From PCRC01 sp017848435 (GTDB lineage: Bacteria; Pseudomonadota; Gammaproteobacteria; Burkholderiales; Burkholderiaceae_C), in contig OZ260072.1 of the NCBI GenBank assembly GCA_965284315.1, forward strand, positions 310,001 through 374,000: a stretch of 64,000 nt of DNA, read 5' to 3'. How positions within the stretch are numbered: position 1 is the stretch's first letter; each line of letters opens with the position of its first letter. The notes under the pieces are model-generated. The model searched no databases. It was not told where the DNA came from and saw only the letters and a program-made list of their open reading frames with translations. Positions 54,888 through 62,898 of this stretch are shown here, in pieces. Position numbers and translations under genes: made by a program.

Positions 54888-54917
54888 CATTGGACGACAT
54901 TGGACAGCAATGGACAA
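54888..54917. repeat. Three tandem 10-bp direct repeats, set 2
   Basis: CATTGGACGA, CATTGGACAG and CAATGGACAA in direct succession, 70 bases from the right attachment repeat. Arm-type sites for the integrase or an excisionase are the likely meaning. Confidence 0.65.
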
Positions 54918-54922
54918 ACAAA

Positions 54923-54952
54923 AAGCCCGGTCTCACTGGGGAAACCGGGCTT
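54923..54952 (-). terminator. Terminator for tRNA-Val supplied by the element
   Basis: Nine-bp stem AAGCCCGGT (54923-54931) with ACCGGGCTT (54944-54952), 12-base loop, and TTTTTG following on the minus strand. It lies inside the element, 37 bases beyond the tRNA-Val 3' end. Confidence 0.8.
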
Positions 54953-54987
54953 ATGATGACGACCCACGGGGTAAAAATCTACCAAAT

Positions 54988-55004
54988 TTGGTAGGCGCGA
55001 TTGG
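54988..55004. repeat. Right attachment-site repeat within tRNA-Val
   Basis: 17-base copy matching 46905-46921; it covers the CCA end, the 3' acceptor strand and the first T-arm bases of tRNA-Val plus one flanking base. Confidence 0.85.
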
Positions 55005-55065
55005 ACTCGAACCAACGACCCCCACCATGTCAAGGTGGTGCTCTAACCAGCTGAGCTACGCGCCT
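54989..55065 (-). tRNA. tRNA-Val (anticodon GAC)
   Basis: 77 bases with encoded CCA. Acceptor AGGCGCG pairs with CGCGCCT, D-loop GCTCAGCTGGTTAGAGC, anticodon arm CCACC-TTGACAT-GGTGG giving GAC, T-loop TTCGAGT. Its 3' end is the integration site, and the gene is intact because the element carries the missing end. Confidence 0.97.
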
Positions 55066-55114
55066 GAATCAATTCAGCCTCAAATTATAGCAGCAGACGA
55101 GCCATTGTTTTGCC

Positions 55115-57379
55115 TCAACGTCGGCGGGTGGAGCGGACATTGGCCACGCCGTTGACTTGCGCCATCACATGGCGCAGGCGGCCGGCATCGGCCACCTCGA
55201 CGGTGAAGGTCATCCACGCCGTGCCTTTGACGGTCTGGGTCTGCACGCCAATGACGTTCATTTTCTCGCGTGCGAATACCTCGGAGATGTCGCGCAGCAG
55301 GCCTTGCCGGTCGGCGGCTTCAACGGTCACGTCCACTGGGTAGACAGCCGCATCGGTGGCACCTTTGGGACGGCCCCACTCGACCTCGATCACGCGCTCG
55401 CCGTTGCGGGCGACCATTTCACGGAAGTTGCTGCAGTCGGCGCGGTGCACGCTGACGCCTTTGCCGCGGGTGACAAAGCCCAGAATCTCGTCGGGCGGCG
55501 CGGGCTTGCAGCACTTGGCGAGCTGGGTCATCAGCGAGTCGATGCCCACCACCAGCACGCCGCCTTTGCTGGACGCGCTGGCGGCCTTGTCGCCCTGGCG
55601 GAATTTTTTCAGCAGCAGGAATTCGTCTTGCGGCAGCACCGGTTCGGCGGGCTTGAACAGCGCCTCGATGCTGCGCAGCGAGAACTCGTCCTTGCCCACC
55701 ACGTGGAAAAGGTCGTCGGCCGACTTGAAGCCGAGTTGCGAGGCCAGGTCTTCCAGCTTGGTGGCGGTCTTGCCTTCGCGCTGCAGCAGTTTTTCCACCG
55801 CCTCGCGGCCCCGGGCGGTGGTCTCGTGCTGCTGCTGCAGGTTGAACCAGGCGCGCACCTTGGCCCGCGCCCGGTGGCTGACCAGAAAGCCCAGCTCGGC
55901 GTTGAGCCAGTCGCGCGACGGCCCGCCCTCTTTCACCGTGCTGACCTCGACCGTCTGGCCGTTCTGCAGCGGCGTGTTGAGCGGCACCATCGCGCCGTCC
56001 ACCCGTGCGCCACGGCAGCGGTGGCCCAGGCTGGTGTGCACGCTGTAGGCAAAGTCCACCGGCGTGGCACCCTGCGGGAGTTCGACGATGGCGGCGTTGG
56101 GCGTCAGCACATAGATGCGGTCGTCAAACAGGCCCTGGTGGCCGTCGCTGCCTGACAGGTCGCGCTCCCAGGCCAGCAGCTGGCGCAGCACCGCGATCTT
56201 GGCGTCGTACTCGCCGCTGGCGGAGACACCGCTGTAGCCTTTGCTGCCGGCTTCCTTGTAGGCCCAGTGCGCGGCAACACCGTGTTCGGCATGGTCGTGC
56301 ATGGCCTGGGTGCGGATCTGCACCTCGATCGGCTGACCCTGCGCGTTGCGCACCACGGTGTGCAGCGACTGGTAGCCGTTGGCCTTGGGCCGGGCGATGT
56401 AGTCGTCGAACTCGTTGGCCACGGGGGACAGCTGCGTGTGCACCCAGCTCAGCGCGGCATAACAGTCGGCCACCGTGGGCACCACCACCCGGAGCGCACG
56501 GATGTCGTGCACCTGGCCAAAACCCAGCGACTTGCCGCGCATCTTGCGGACGATGCTGTAGATGTGTTTGGGCCGCCCCTGCACCGAAGCCAGCACCCCC
56601 TGCTGGCGCAGTTGCGTCTCAAGCTGCTGGCGCAGTTGCTCGACATAGGCCTCGCGCTCGACGCGTTTTTCGTCCAGCAGCCGGGCGACTTCGCGGTAGG
56701 TGTCGGGCTCCAGGAAACGGAAGGCCAGGTCTTCCATCTCCCACTTGATCTGCCAGATGCCGAGCCGGTTGGCCAGCGGCGCAAACACCTGCAGCGACTC
56801 GCGGGCCAGGCTGGGCGGCACCGGCAGCTTTGTTGCGGCGTAGTGGCGCAGCGTCTGCAGCCGCGAGGCCAGGCGCAGCAGCACCACCCGCAGGTCGCGC
56901 GAGAACGCGAGCAGCATCTTGCGCACGTTCTCGGTTTGCGCGGCGGCGCTCTGCGCCATGGGCACCGCCGTGCCGCTCCCGCTGGCGCTGGCCTGGGTCA
57001 GGCGCGCCTGGCGCTGCACCCGCACCAGCTGGGTGGTTTCCACCGCCAGCGCGGCGTAGTTGGGGCCAAAGGCCTTGGTGATGACGTCTTGTGGCCGGTT
57101 CAGGTGCTCGCAGGCATAGACCAGGTAGCTGGCCGCCTGCATCGCCTCGGAGCCGCCAATGTCGGCCACGATGCGGGCCACAGCGTCGGCATGGGCGAGC
57201 GTGTTTTCACCAGTGTCCAGCGTCTCGCTGGCGATCAGCGGTTCGGCAAAGGCACGCGCGCGGGCTTTGGCGTCGGCCTCGACTGGCAGGCTGGCGCTGG
57301 TGGCGGCAATCAGCTCCGGCAGCGGCGAGGCCAAGCCTGCCCCGGCCCCTGCACCCAAGATGGCGGGCTCGCTCTTCAT
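55115..57379 (-). CDS. relA: (p)ppGpp synthetase RelA
   Basis: 754 residues, RelA/SpoT long form. The region where hydrolases have the HD pair reads ASYLVYACEHLN, without the HDxxED pattern, so this is the synthetase-only RelA type. Synthetase block: HDIRALRVVV, YIARPKANGYQSLHTVV and VEVQIRT-like VEVQIRTQAMHDHAEHG. TGS domain begins about RIYVLTPNAAIVELPQGATPVDFAY, then Zn-finger-like LAKCCKPAPPDEILGFV and a C-terminal ACT domain. 49 bases upstream of tRNA-Val in the same direction. Confidence 0.95.
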   Translation of the reverse strand: MKSEPAILGAGAGAGLASPLPELIAATSASLPVEADAKARARAFAEPLIASETLDTGENTLAHADAVARIVADIGGSEAMQAASYLVYACEHLNRPQDVITKAFGPNYAALAVETTQLVRVQRQARLTQASASGSGTAVPMAQSAAAQTENVRKMLLAFSRDLRVVLLRLASRLQTLRHYAATKLPVPPSLARESLQVFAPLANRLGIWQIKWEMEDLAFRFLEPDTYREVARLLDEKRVEREAYVEQLRQQLETQLRQQGVLASVQGRPKHIYSIVRKMRGKSLGFGQVHDIRALRVVVPTVADCYAALSWVHTQLSPVANEFDDYIARPKANGYQSLHTVVRNAQGQPIEVQIRTQAMHDHAEHGVAAHWAYKEAGSKGYSGVSASGEYDAKIAVLRQLLAWERDLSGSDGHQGLFDDRIYVLTPNAAIVELPQGATPVDFAYSVHTSLGHRCRGARVDGAMVPLNTPLQNGQTVEVSTVKEGGPSRDWLNAELGFLVSHRARAKVRAWFNLQQQHETTARGREAVEKLLQREGKTATKLEDLASQLGFKSADDLFHVVGKDEFSLRSIEALFKPAEPVLPQDEFLLLKKFRQGDKAASASSKGGVLVVGIDSLMTQLAKCCKPAPPDEILGFVTRGKGVSVHRADCSNFREMVARNGERVIEVEWGRPKGATDAAVYPVDVTVEAADRQGLLRDISEVFAREKMNVIGVQTQTVKGTAWMTFTVEVADAGRLRHVMAQVNGVANVRSTRRR

Positions 57380-57397
57380 GTGCGCGCTGCCTTCACG

Positions 57398-58282
57398 TCA
57401 CGGAAACAGGAAGTCCTTGACCACCTGCACTTGGTCATCGGCCACCAGCGTGGGCGCGTGCCCGACGCCGGCAAACTCCACCAGCCGCGCCTTGGGGCCA
57501 CGCTGCGCCATGGCGCGTGCGGTCTCGGGCGAGAGCAGGTCGGACTGCGCGCCGCGCAACAGCAGCGTGTCGGCGCTGATGTGGTCGTACAGCGCCCACA
57601 GCGCCGCTTCGCCTTGCGCAACCGACTCGGCCGTGACGTGGCGGAAGGCCTCGCCAATGGCCGGGTCGTAGTGCAGTGTGACGCCGCCGTCCCTGGGTTT
57701 GACCATGGGCGTGGACAGTGCCAGCCACTGTGCGGGGGAGTGCGGGCCAAAGCCTTGCGAAATGGCCCACAGCGCGTCGGCCGCCTGCTGCAGGGTGGCG
57801 AACTGGCCGGTCTTGCCGATGTAGGTGCCAATGCGCTGCAGGGCCTGCAGCTGCAGCACCGGGCCGACGTCGTTCAGCACCAGTTTGCGCACGGGCACGG
57901 GCAATGGCAAGCCGGGCGTGCCACACACCGCCATGCCAATCAGCCCGCCCATGCTGGTGCCAACCCAGTCCAGCGTGCCTGGCTGCAGCTGCGCGAGCAG
58001 GGCCAGCATGTCGCCGGCGTAGGTGGGCACCTGGTAGGCGGCGGGGTCTTTCAGCCAGTCGCTCTGGCCGCGGCCGGCCACATCGACCGACACCACGCGG
58101 GCGTGGGTGCTCAGCGCACGGGCCAGGGTGTCAAAGTCGCGGCCCTGGCGCGACAGGCCATGCACACACACCACCACGTGCGGGTGGTGCGGCAGGCCGG
58201 TGGCGTTCCACTCCCAGTAGGCCATGCGGTGGCCGCCGTGGGCGTCGGGGCAGGTGATGTGGTGCAGGCGGGGTTCGGTCAT
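57398..58282 (-). CDS. Alpha/beta hydrolase
   Basis: 294 residues. Oxyanion VVVCVHGLSRQGRDF, nucleophile elbow WVGTSMGGLIG (Ser), acid in LLLRGAQSDLLSP and catalytic His in GVGHAPTL. Substrate not predictable. ATG 58282 is used in preference to a start ten codons upstream. It ends 18 bases before relA on the same strand and diverges from the hydroxybutyrate dehydrogenase gene. Confidence 0.88.
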   Translation of the reverse strand: MTEPRLHHITCPDAHGGHRMAYWEWNATGLPHHPHVVVCVHGLSRQGRDFDTLARALSTHARVVSVDVAGRGQSDWLKDPAAYQVPTYAGDMLALLAQLQPGTLDWVGTSMGGLIGMAVCGTPGLPLPVPVRKLVLNDVGPVLQLQALQRIGTYIGKTGQFATLQQAADALWAISQGFGPHSPAQWLALSTPMVKPRDGGVTLHYDPAIGEAFRHVTAESVAQGEAALWALYDHISADTLLLRGAQSDLLSPETARAMAQRGPKARLVEFAGVGHAPTLVADDQVQVVKDFLFP

Positions 58283-58288
58283 GTTCTG

Positions 58289-58299
58289 GTGCAGTGCAC
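58289..58299. promoter_or_regulatory. TGC-type palindrome upstream of 3-hydroxybutyrate dehydrogenase
   Basis: GTGCAGTGCAC, 5-bp arms around one base, in the divergent gap and sharing the 9-base core TGCAGTGCA with the dyad upstream of phaR. Possible PhaR site. Confidence 0.35.
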
Positions 58300-58384
58300 A
58301 AAAGAGCGCCAAGCGCTGGATAATGGCTCAATGCCCGGGTCTTTGTCGACCGCATCCACATCGTAATTCATCTGGAGAATCCCC

Positions 58385-59167
58385 ATGACCGCACGCTCGC
58401 TTCAAGGCAAAACCGCCCTCGTCACCGGCTCCACCAGCGGCATTGGCCTCGGCATTGCGCTGAGCCTGGCCCGACAGGGTGCCAACATCGTGCTGAACGG
58501 CTTTGGCGACGTTGAGGGCCCGAAGGCCGAGGTGGCGGCGCACGGCGTGAAAGTGCTGTACCACGGCGCTGACATGAGCAAGCCGGCCGAGATCGAAGAC
58601 CTGATGAAACAGGCCGCGGCCACTTTTGGTCGGGTGGACATCCTGGTCAACAACGCCGGCATCCAGCACGTGGCCAACGTGGAAAGCTTCCCGGTCGAGA
58701 AGTGGGACGCCATCATCGCCATCAACCTCACCAGCGCCTTCCACACCACCCGCCTGGCCATGCCGGCCATGAAGGCGGCGAACTGGGGCCGCATCATCAA
58801 CGTGGCGTCGGCCCATGGGCTGGTGGCGTCGGCGCAGAAGTCGGCCTATGTGGCGTCCAAACACGGCATCGTGGGCTTCACCAAGTCGGTGGCGCTGGAA
58901 ACCGCCACCACCGGCGTGACGTCCAACGCCATCTGCCCCGGCTGGGTGCTGACGCCGCTGGTGCAAAAGCAGGTGGACGCACGCGCCGCCGCCAATGGCC
59001 AGACCAACGAGAAGGCCAAGAACGAGTTGCTGGGAGAGAAGCAGCCCTCGCTGCAGTTCACCACGCCCGAGGAACTGGGCGAACTCGCCGTGTTCCTGTG
59101 CTCCCCGGCGGGCAACAACGTGCGCGGCGTGGCCTGGCAGGTGGATGGCGGCTGGACGGCGCAGTGA
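58385..59167 (+). CDS. bdhA: 3-hydroxybutyrate dehydrogenase
   Basis: 260 residues, classical short-chain dehydrogenase. NAD site TGSTSGIGLGIA, NNAG, catalytic Ser in NVASAHGLVAS, Tyr-x-x-x-Lys in SAYVASKHG, then NAICPGWVLTPLVQKQ typical of D-3-hydroxybutyrate dehydrogenases. Oxidises 3-hydroxybutyrate released from PHB to acetoacetate. CTGGAG lies 8 bases before the ATG. The acetyl-CoA acetyltransferase gene two genes downstream fits the same pathway. Confidence 0.93.
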   Translation: MTARSLQGKTALVTGSTSGIGLGIALSLARQGANIVLNGFGDVEGPKAEVAAHGVKVLYHGADMSKPAEIEDLMKQAAATFGRVDILVNNAGIQHVANVESFPVEKWDAIIAINLTSAFHTTRLAMPAMKAANWGRIINVASAHGLVASAQKSAYVASKHGIVGFTKSVALETATTGVTSNAICPGWVLTPLVQKQVDARAAANGQTNEKAKNELLGEKQPSLQFTTPEELGELAVFLCSPAGNNVRGVAWQVDGGWTAQ

Positions 59168-59180
59168 GCCCCCGCATCAA

Positions 59181-59249
59181 TTGCTATTTAATTCATAGCT
59201 AAATCGCAAGATTTCACTGAGGCTTGAGGCACTTTTTGCTTAAAAAATG
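59181..59249 (+). repeat. Dispersed 65-base repeat, copy F
   Basis: Best-preserved copy: palindrome GCTATTTAATTCATAGC, AGATTTCACTGAGGCTTGAG, then TTTTTGCTTAAAAAA. It fills the gap after bdhA, and its end supplies the start codon of the pseudouridine synthase gene. Confidence 0.82.
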
Positions 59250-59930
59250 CCCCTGAATGGCTCTGTGAGCGCCTCCGGTGCCCTCCAGGGGCTCTATGCA
59301 GACGACACGCTGCTGGTGTTCGACAAACCCGCCGGCCTGCTGTCGGTGCCAGGCCGTGGCCCCGACAAGCAGGACTGCCTCGCCAGCCGGGTGCAGGCCG
59401 TCTACGCCGACGCCCTGGTGGTGCACCGCCTCGACATGGCCACCTCGGGCCTGCTGCTGATGGCACGTGGGGCCAGCGCCCAGCGTGCACTGAGCGCGGC
59501 GTTTGCAGAACGGGCGGTCACCAAACGCTACATGGCGGTGGTGGACGGCACGCCGCCACCGGCCTCTGAACAAACCGATGGTGGCTGGCAAACCATCGAC
59601 CTGCCGATTGCGGTGGACTGGCCCCGCCGCCCGCTGCGGGTGGTTGCCGCCAGCGGCCAGCCGAGCACGACGCGCTGGCGCGCACTGCCCGGCACCGACG
59701 CACGCTGGCCCCACAGCACCCGGCTCGAACTCGCCCCCGTCACTGGCCGCACCCACCAGCTGCGGCTGCACCTGGCCGCCATCGGCCACCCCATCCTGGG
59801 CGATGCGCTTTACGCCAACCCCACGCAGCAGGCGCGTGCCCCGCGGCTGCTGCTGCATGCCAGCGAACTGGCGCTGACCCACCCTGTCTCGGGGCAGGCA
59901 CTGCACTTCATCTGCCCGGCCCCCTTCTGA
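59247..59930 (+). CDS. RluA-family pseudouridine synthase
   Basis: 227 residues, short form without an S4 domain. Catalytic Asp in VVHRLDMATSGLLLMA, preceded by LLVFDKPAGLLSVPG and followed by KRYMAVV and PVTGRTHQLRLHLAAIGHPILGD. Modifies uridines in rRNA or tRNA; length fits RluA-type enzymes. The ATG at 59247 is within the tail of repeat F and has no good Shine-Dalgarno sequence; a GTG five codons later is an alternative. Confidence 0.88.
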   Translation: MPLNGSVSASGALQGLYADDTLLVFDKPAGLLSVPGRGPDKQDCLASRVQAVYADALVVHRLDMATSGLLLMARGASAQRALSAAFAERAVTKRYMAVVDGTPPPASEQTDGGWQTIDLPIAVDWPRRPLRVVAASGQPSTTRWRALPGTDARWPHSTRLELAPVTGRTHQLRLHLAAIGHPILGDALYANPTQQARAPRLLLHASELALTHPVSGQALHFICPAPF

Positions 59931-60008
59931 AACGCGGCATCGGCGACAATTCGGTGTTGGCCGGCGCACCCGAAACGCTGGAACATTCAATTCAAACAGG
60001 AGTCTCCC

Positions 60009-61193
60009 ATGAGTCGTGAAGTCGTTGTCGTCAGCGGTGTGCGCACCGCCATCGGTACCTTTGGTGGCAGCCTGAAAGACATTCCCCCCACCGAGCTGGG
60101 CGCACTGGTGGTGCGCGAGTCGCTGGCCCGCGCCGGTGTGTCGGGCGACGACGTCGGCCACGTCGCGTTTGGCCATGTGGTCAACACCGAGCCGAAAGAC
60201 ATGTACCTGTCGCGCGTGGCGGCCATCAACGGTGGCTGTGCCCAGAGCACCCCGGCCTACAACGTCAACCGCCTGTGCGGTTCCGGCCTGCAGGCCATCA
60301 TCAACGCCAGCCAGTCCATTTTGCTGGGTGACGCCGACATCGCCATCGGCGCTGGTGCCGAGAACATGAGCCGCGCCCCGTTTGCCAGCCTCAACATGCG
60401 CTGGGGTGCGCGCATGGGCGATACCAAGATGACCGACATGATGATCGGCGCGCTGCACGACCCTTTCCACACCATCCACATGGGCGTGACCGCCGAGAAC
60501 ATCGCCGGTAAGTGGGGCATCAGCCGCGACGACCAGGACGCGCTGGCGCTGGAAAGCCACCTGCGTGCCGAGCGCGCCACCGCCGCCGGTTACTTCAAGA
60601 GCCAGATCGTCCCGGTCACCCTGAAGAGCAAAAAAGGGGACGTGGCCTACGTGACCGACGAGCATGTGCGTGTGGGCGCCAAGGCCGAAGACTTCGCCAA
60701 GCTCAAGCCAGTGTTCGCCAAGGAAAACGGCACCGTGACCGCTGGCAATGCCTCCGGCATCAACGACGCCGCCGCCGCCGTGGTGCTGATGGAAGCCGCC
60801 ACCGCCAAGGCCCGTGGCCTCAAGCCACTGGCCCGCCTGGTGGCCTACGCGCACGCCGGTGTGGACCCAAAGTACATGGGCATTGGCCCGGTGCCCGCCA
60901 CCCAGAAAGCGCTGGAAAAAGCCGGCCTGAAGGTCTCCGACCTTGACGTGATCGAGGCCAACGAGGCCTTTGCCGCGCAGGCCTGCGCCGTGACCCGCGA
61001 CCTCGGCCTGGACCCGGCCAAGGTCAACCCCAACGGCTCGGGCATCTCGCTGGGCCACCCGATTGGCGCCACCGGCGCCATCATCACCGTGAAGGCGCTG
61101 TACGAGCTGGAGCGCGTCCAGGGCCGCTACGCGCTGGTGACCATGTGCATCGGCGGCGGCCAGGGCATCGCGGCGATTTTCGAACGCATGTAA
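60009..61193 (+). CDS. Acetyl-CoA C-acetyltransferase (thiolase)
   Basis: 394 residues, biosynthetic/degradative thiolase length. Nucleophile Cys in NRLCGSGLQAI (about residue 89), His in GHPIGATGA, second Cys in MCIGGGQG. Condenses two acetyl-CoA to acetoacetyl-CoA for PHB, or reverses it. AGGAG precedes the ATG by 8 bases. It is phaA- or bktB-like; phaB and phaC are not in the window. Confidence 0.95.
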   Translation: MSREVVVVSGVRTAIGTFGGSLKDIPPTELGALVVRESLARAGVSGDDVGHVAFGHVVNTEPKDMYLSRVAAINGGCAQSTPAYNVNRLCGSGLQAIINASQSILLGDADIAIGAGAENMSRAPFASLNMRWGARMGDTKMTDMMIGALHDPFHTIHMGVTAENIAGKWGISRDDQDALALESHLRAERATAAGYFKSQIVPVTLKSKKGDVAYVTDEHVRVGAKAEDFAKLKPVFAKENGTVTAGNASGINDAAAAVVLMEAATAKARGLKPLARLVAYAHAGVDPKYMGIGPVPATQKALEKAGLKVSDLDVIEANEAFAAQACAVTRDLGLDPAKVNPNGSGISLGHPIGATGAIITVKALYELERVQGRYALVTMCIGGGQGIAAIFERM

Positions 61194-61213
61194 ACAACCG
61201 CTTCGCCCCATGC

Positions 61214-61239
61214 AAAACGCCCGCAATTGCGGGCGTTTT
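61214..61239 (+). terminator. Terminator after the thiolase gene
   Basis: Perfect self-complementary 26 bases (arms AAAACGCCCGCAA and TTGCGGGCGTTTT), so it works on both strands. Serves the thiolase and the convergent His-rich gene. Confidence 0.87.
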
Positions 61240-61258
61240 CATTGGTTAAAAAGACAGC

Positions 61259-61708
61259 TCAGCGGTCGTGGCCCCGGCCATGTTTGTCGTGCTTGTCATG
61301 TTTGTCGTGCTTGCGGTCGCGGTGGTCGTTGTGACCACGCCGGTCACCATCCCACCAGCGGTTGTTGGGCTCGGCCCGCACAAAGTACACCGGGCGGCCG
61401 CAGGCGTTGTAGCGTCCACAGTGCTTGCCCCAATTTTTGGCGTGGCCGGGTGGCACGTACAGGTACAGCGGCTCGGCCACGTAGGCGGGGCCACGGGTGA
61501 TGACCACCGGCTGGCGGTACAGCACCGGTGGCGGCGGGTTGTTGCCGATCTGGATCTGGCCATAGACACCGGGTGCGAAAACACCCCCCACGGTGGCGTT
61601 GACGTAGGCGTCGGCCGCCTGGGCCGGGCTGGACGACAGCGCGAAAACGGTGGCCAGCGCCGCGAAGGCAGCCCACCAGCGGCGAATGGAAAACAACGTG
61701 TTGTTCAT
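61259..61708 (-). CDS. Secreted protein with His/Asp/Lys-rich tail
   Basis: 149 residues. Signal peptide with AxA site at SSPAQAADA (about residue 31). The middle has PPPVLYRQPVVITRG and LYLYVPPGHAKNWGKHCGRYNACGRPVYFVRAE, with two cysteines that may pair. The tail is a tandem HDK repeat ending in GRGHDR, a likely metal-binding region. This type is common in Comamonadaceae but unnamed. Function unknown. Confidence 0.75.
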   Translation of the reverse strand: MNNTLFSIRRWWAAFAALATVFALSSSPAQAADAYVNATVGGVFAPGVYGQIQIGNNPPPPVLYRQPVVITRGPAYVAEPLYLYVPPGHAKNWGKHCGRYNACGRPVYFVRAEPNNRWWDGDRRGHNDHRDRKHDKHDKHDKHGRGHDR

Positions 61709-61782
61709 TATTAACTCCTCTGTGCGTTATGCACAGCCTGTATTAACGCGCGAACCATGGCCACAGTCGGCACAGGCCGCAA

Positions 61783-62541
61783 CTATTTTGTAACCAATGT
61801 CTGCTCGCCCTGGAAATCACCCCGGCGGTAGGTCAGCACCAGCGTGTCGCGGTAACCCCCCTCGCCCACCGGCTGGATCGGGGTGGACTCGTGGATCACG
61901 CGCGCGTCGTCCAGCAGCAGCACCGACCAGGGCTCGCTCAGCGTGAAGCGCTGGCCGTTCGGGCCGTCGGCCTCGAACACGCGGGTTTCACCGCCCTTCA
62001 CCCGCACCCGGTCGATCAGGAACACGGCCACGAAATCCACGCCATCCCGGTGGGCGCCTTCGGGCGTGGGCCGGCCAATGCCGTCGGTGGTGTCGATGCG
62101 GAACTGGTGCGCCTCAACGTGCCAGGCGCAGGCCGTGGCCACCGCCCCGTCAAACACCGCGGCCAGGGCCTGCAGCAGCTGGTGCCACACCGGGCTGTTG
62201 ACGGTCGCCGGGTGCATCGGCTCGAACCAGCGCGACATGCCGCCATGCAACGCGTTGTATTCCACCGGTTGCCAGTGGGCACGGTGGGGCACTGGCTGCA
62301 CCGCGTTGGCCGTGACCACCGCACAGGCATGCCGGCGGCGCCGATAGCGCCCACCGTCTTTCAGGTGGGCGTCGGGGGGCAGGTCATGCCAGTCGCTGCG
62401 CAGCACGTCCAGCGCGGGCAGCGGGCAGGCGGTGAGGGCCGCCACACCGGCCGCGTCGAGCACGGCGTAGCCTCGCCCGTGCAGTGCGGGCAAGACCTGG
62501 TCTGGCAGGTTGAACAGAGGGGGCAGCGCGGCCATGGACAT
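61783..62541 (-). CDS. 2-oxoglutarate/Fe(II) dioxygenase family protein
   Basis: 252 residues, matching the 2OG-Fe dioxygenase group that includes bacterial amino acid hydroxylases (IDO/BsmA-like). Iron site probably PTPEGAHRDGVDFVAVF (His-x-Asp) with a distal His in DDARVIHEST, and 2-oxoglutarate Arg in GGYRDTLVLTYR. Substrate unknown; free amino acids are typical for the group. Starts either at the first Met or two codons later. Confidence 0.82.
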   Translation of the reverse strand: MSMAALPPLFNLPDQVLPALHGRGYAVLDAAGVAALTACPLPALDVLRSDWHDLPPDAHLKDGGRYRRRRHACAVVTANAVQPVPHRAHWQPVEYNALHGGMSRWFEPMHPATVNSPVWHQLLQALAAVFDGAVATACAWHVEAHQFRIDTTDGIGRPTPEGAHRDGVDFVAVFLIDRVRVKGGETRVFEADGPNGQRFTLSEPWSVLLLDDARVIHESTPIQPVGEGGYRDTLVLTYRRGDFQGEQTLVTK

Positions 62542-62600
62542 GCGCCAAGCTTAACCGCCGGGGCCAGGCCGTGCGGCAGACAGCCCGCCCAAAGCCGGGC

Positions 62601-62882
62601 TCACGGACCGACTTTGACGTCCTTCCAGAACGCGACGCGGCCACGGATTTCTTCGGCCTGGGGTTTCGGGTCGGCGTAGTACCAGGCGGCGTCGGTGTTC
62701 ATCTCGCCGTTGACGATCAGCGAGTAGTAACTGGCCTGGCCTTTCCAGGCGCAGGTGGTCTTGTGGTTGCTGAAGCTCACGAACTCGCGGTTGAGGGCGC
62801 TTTCGGGGAAGTAGTGGTTGCCTTCGACCACCACGGTGTCGTCGCTTTCGGCGATCACGGCGCCGTTCCAGGTTGCTTTCAT
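62601..62882 (-). CDS. DUF427 protein
   Basis: 93 residues. TWNGAVIAESDDTVVVEGNHYFPESAL, TTCAWKGQASYYSL and AAWYYADPKPQAEEIRGRVAFW are the standard DUF427 blocks. A small beta-fold protein of unknown function. ATG 62882 is placed at the family start. It follows the egtD region by 16 bases on the same strand. Confidence 0.9.
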   Translation of the reverse strand: MKATWNGAVIAESDDTVVVEGNHYFPESALNREFVSFSNHKTTCAWKGQASYYSLIVNGEMNTDAAWYYADPKPQAEEIRGRVAFWKDVKVGP

Positions 62883-62898
62883 CGGGTGCTCCGGATGT

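Larger units (their letters stand above)
54276..54988. other. 713-base right end of the element with no supported gene
   Basis: Reading frames are short, show no recognisable protein and no good ribosome sites. It carries two sets of three 10-bp direct repeats (54764-54793 and 54888-54917), a C-tract stretch with three C runs near 54846-54872, and a hairpin terminator facing tRNA-Val. This looks like the regulatory and recombination end of the element. Confidence 0.6.
46905..55004. mobile_element. Integrative mobilizable element in tRNA-Val, about 8.1 kb
   Basis: Bounded by an exact 17-base direct repeat TTGGTAGGCGCGATTGG (46905-46921 and 54988-55004), the right copy being the 3' end of tRNA-Val(GAC). 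Between them: P4-type tyrosine integrase, a RelE/HigA-type pair, four unknown genes, MobA/MobC relaxosome genes with an oriT-like inverted repeat, a Rep-like winged-helix protein and AlpA-type regulators. No type IV secretion genes, so transfer would need a helper. Flanking genes phaR and relA are ordinary chromosome. Confidence 0.88.
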
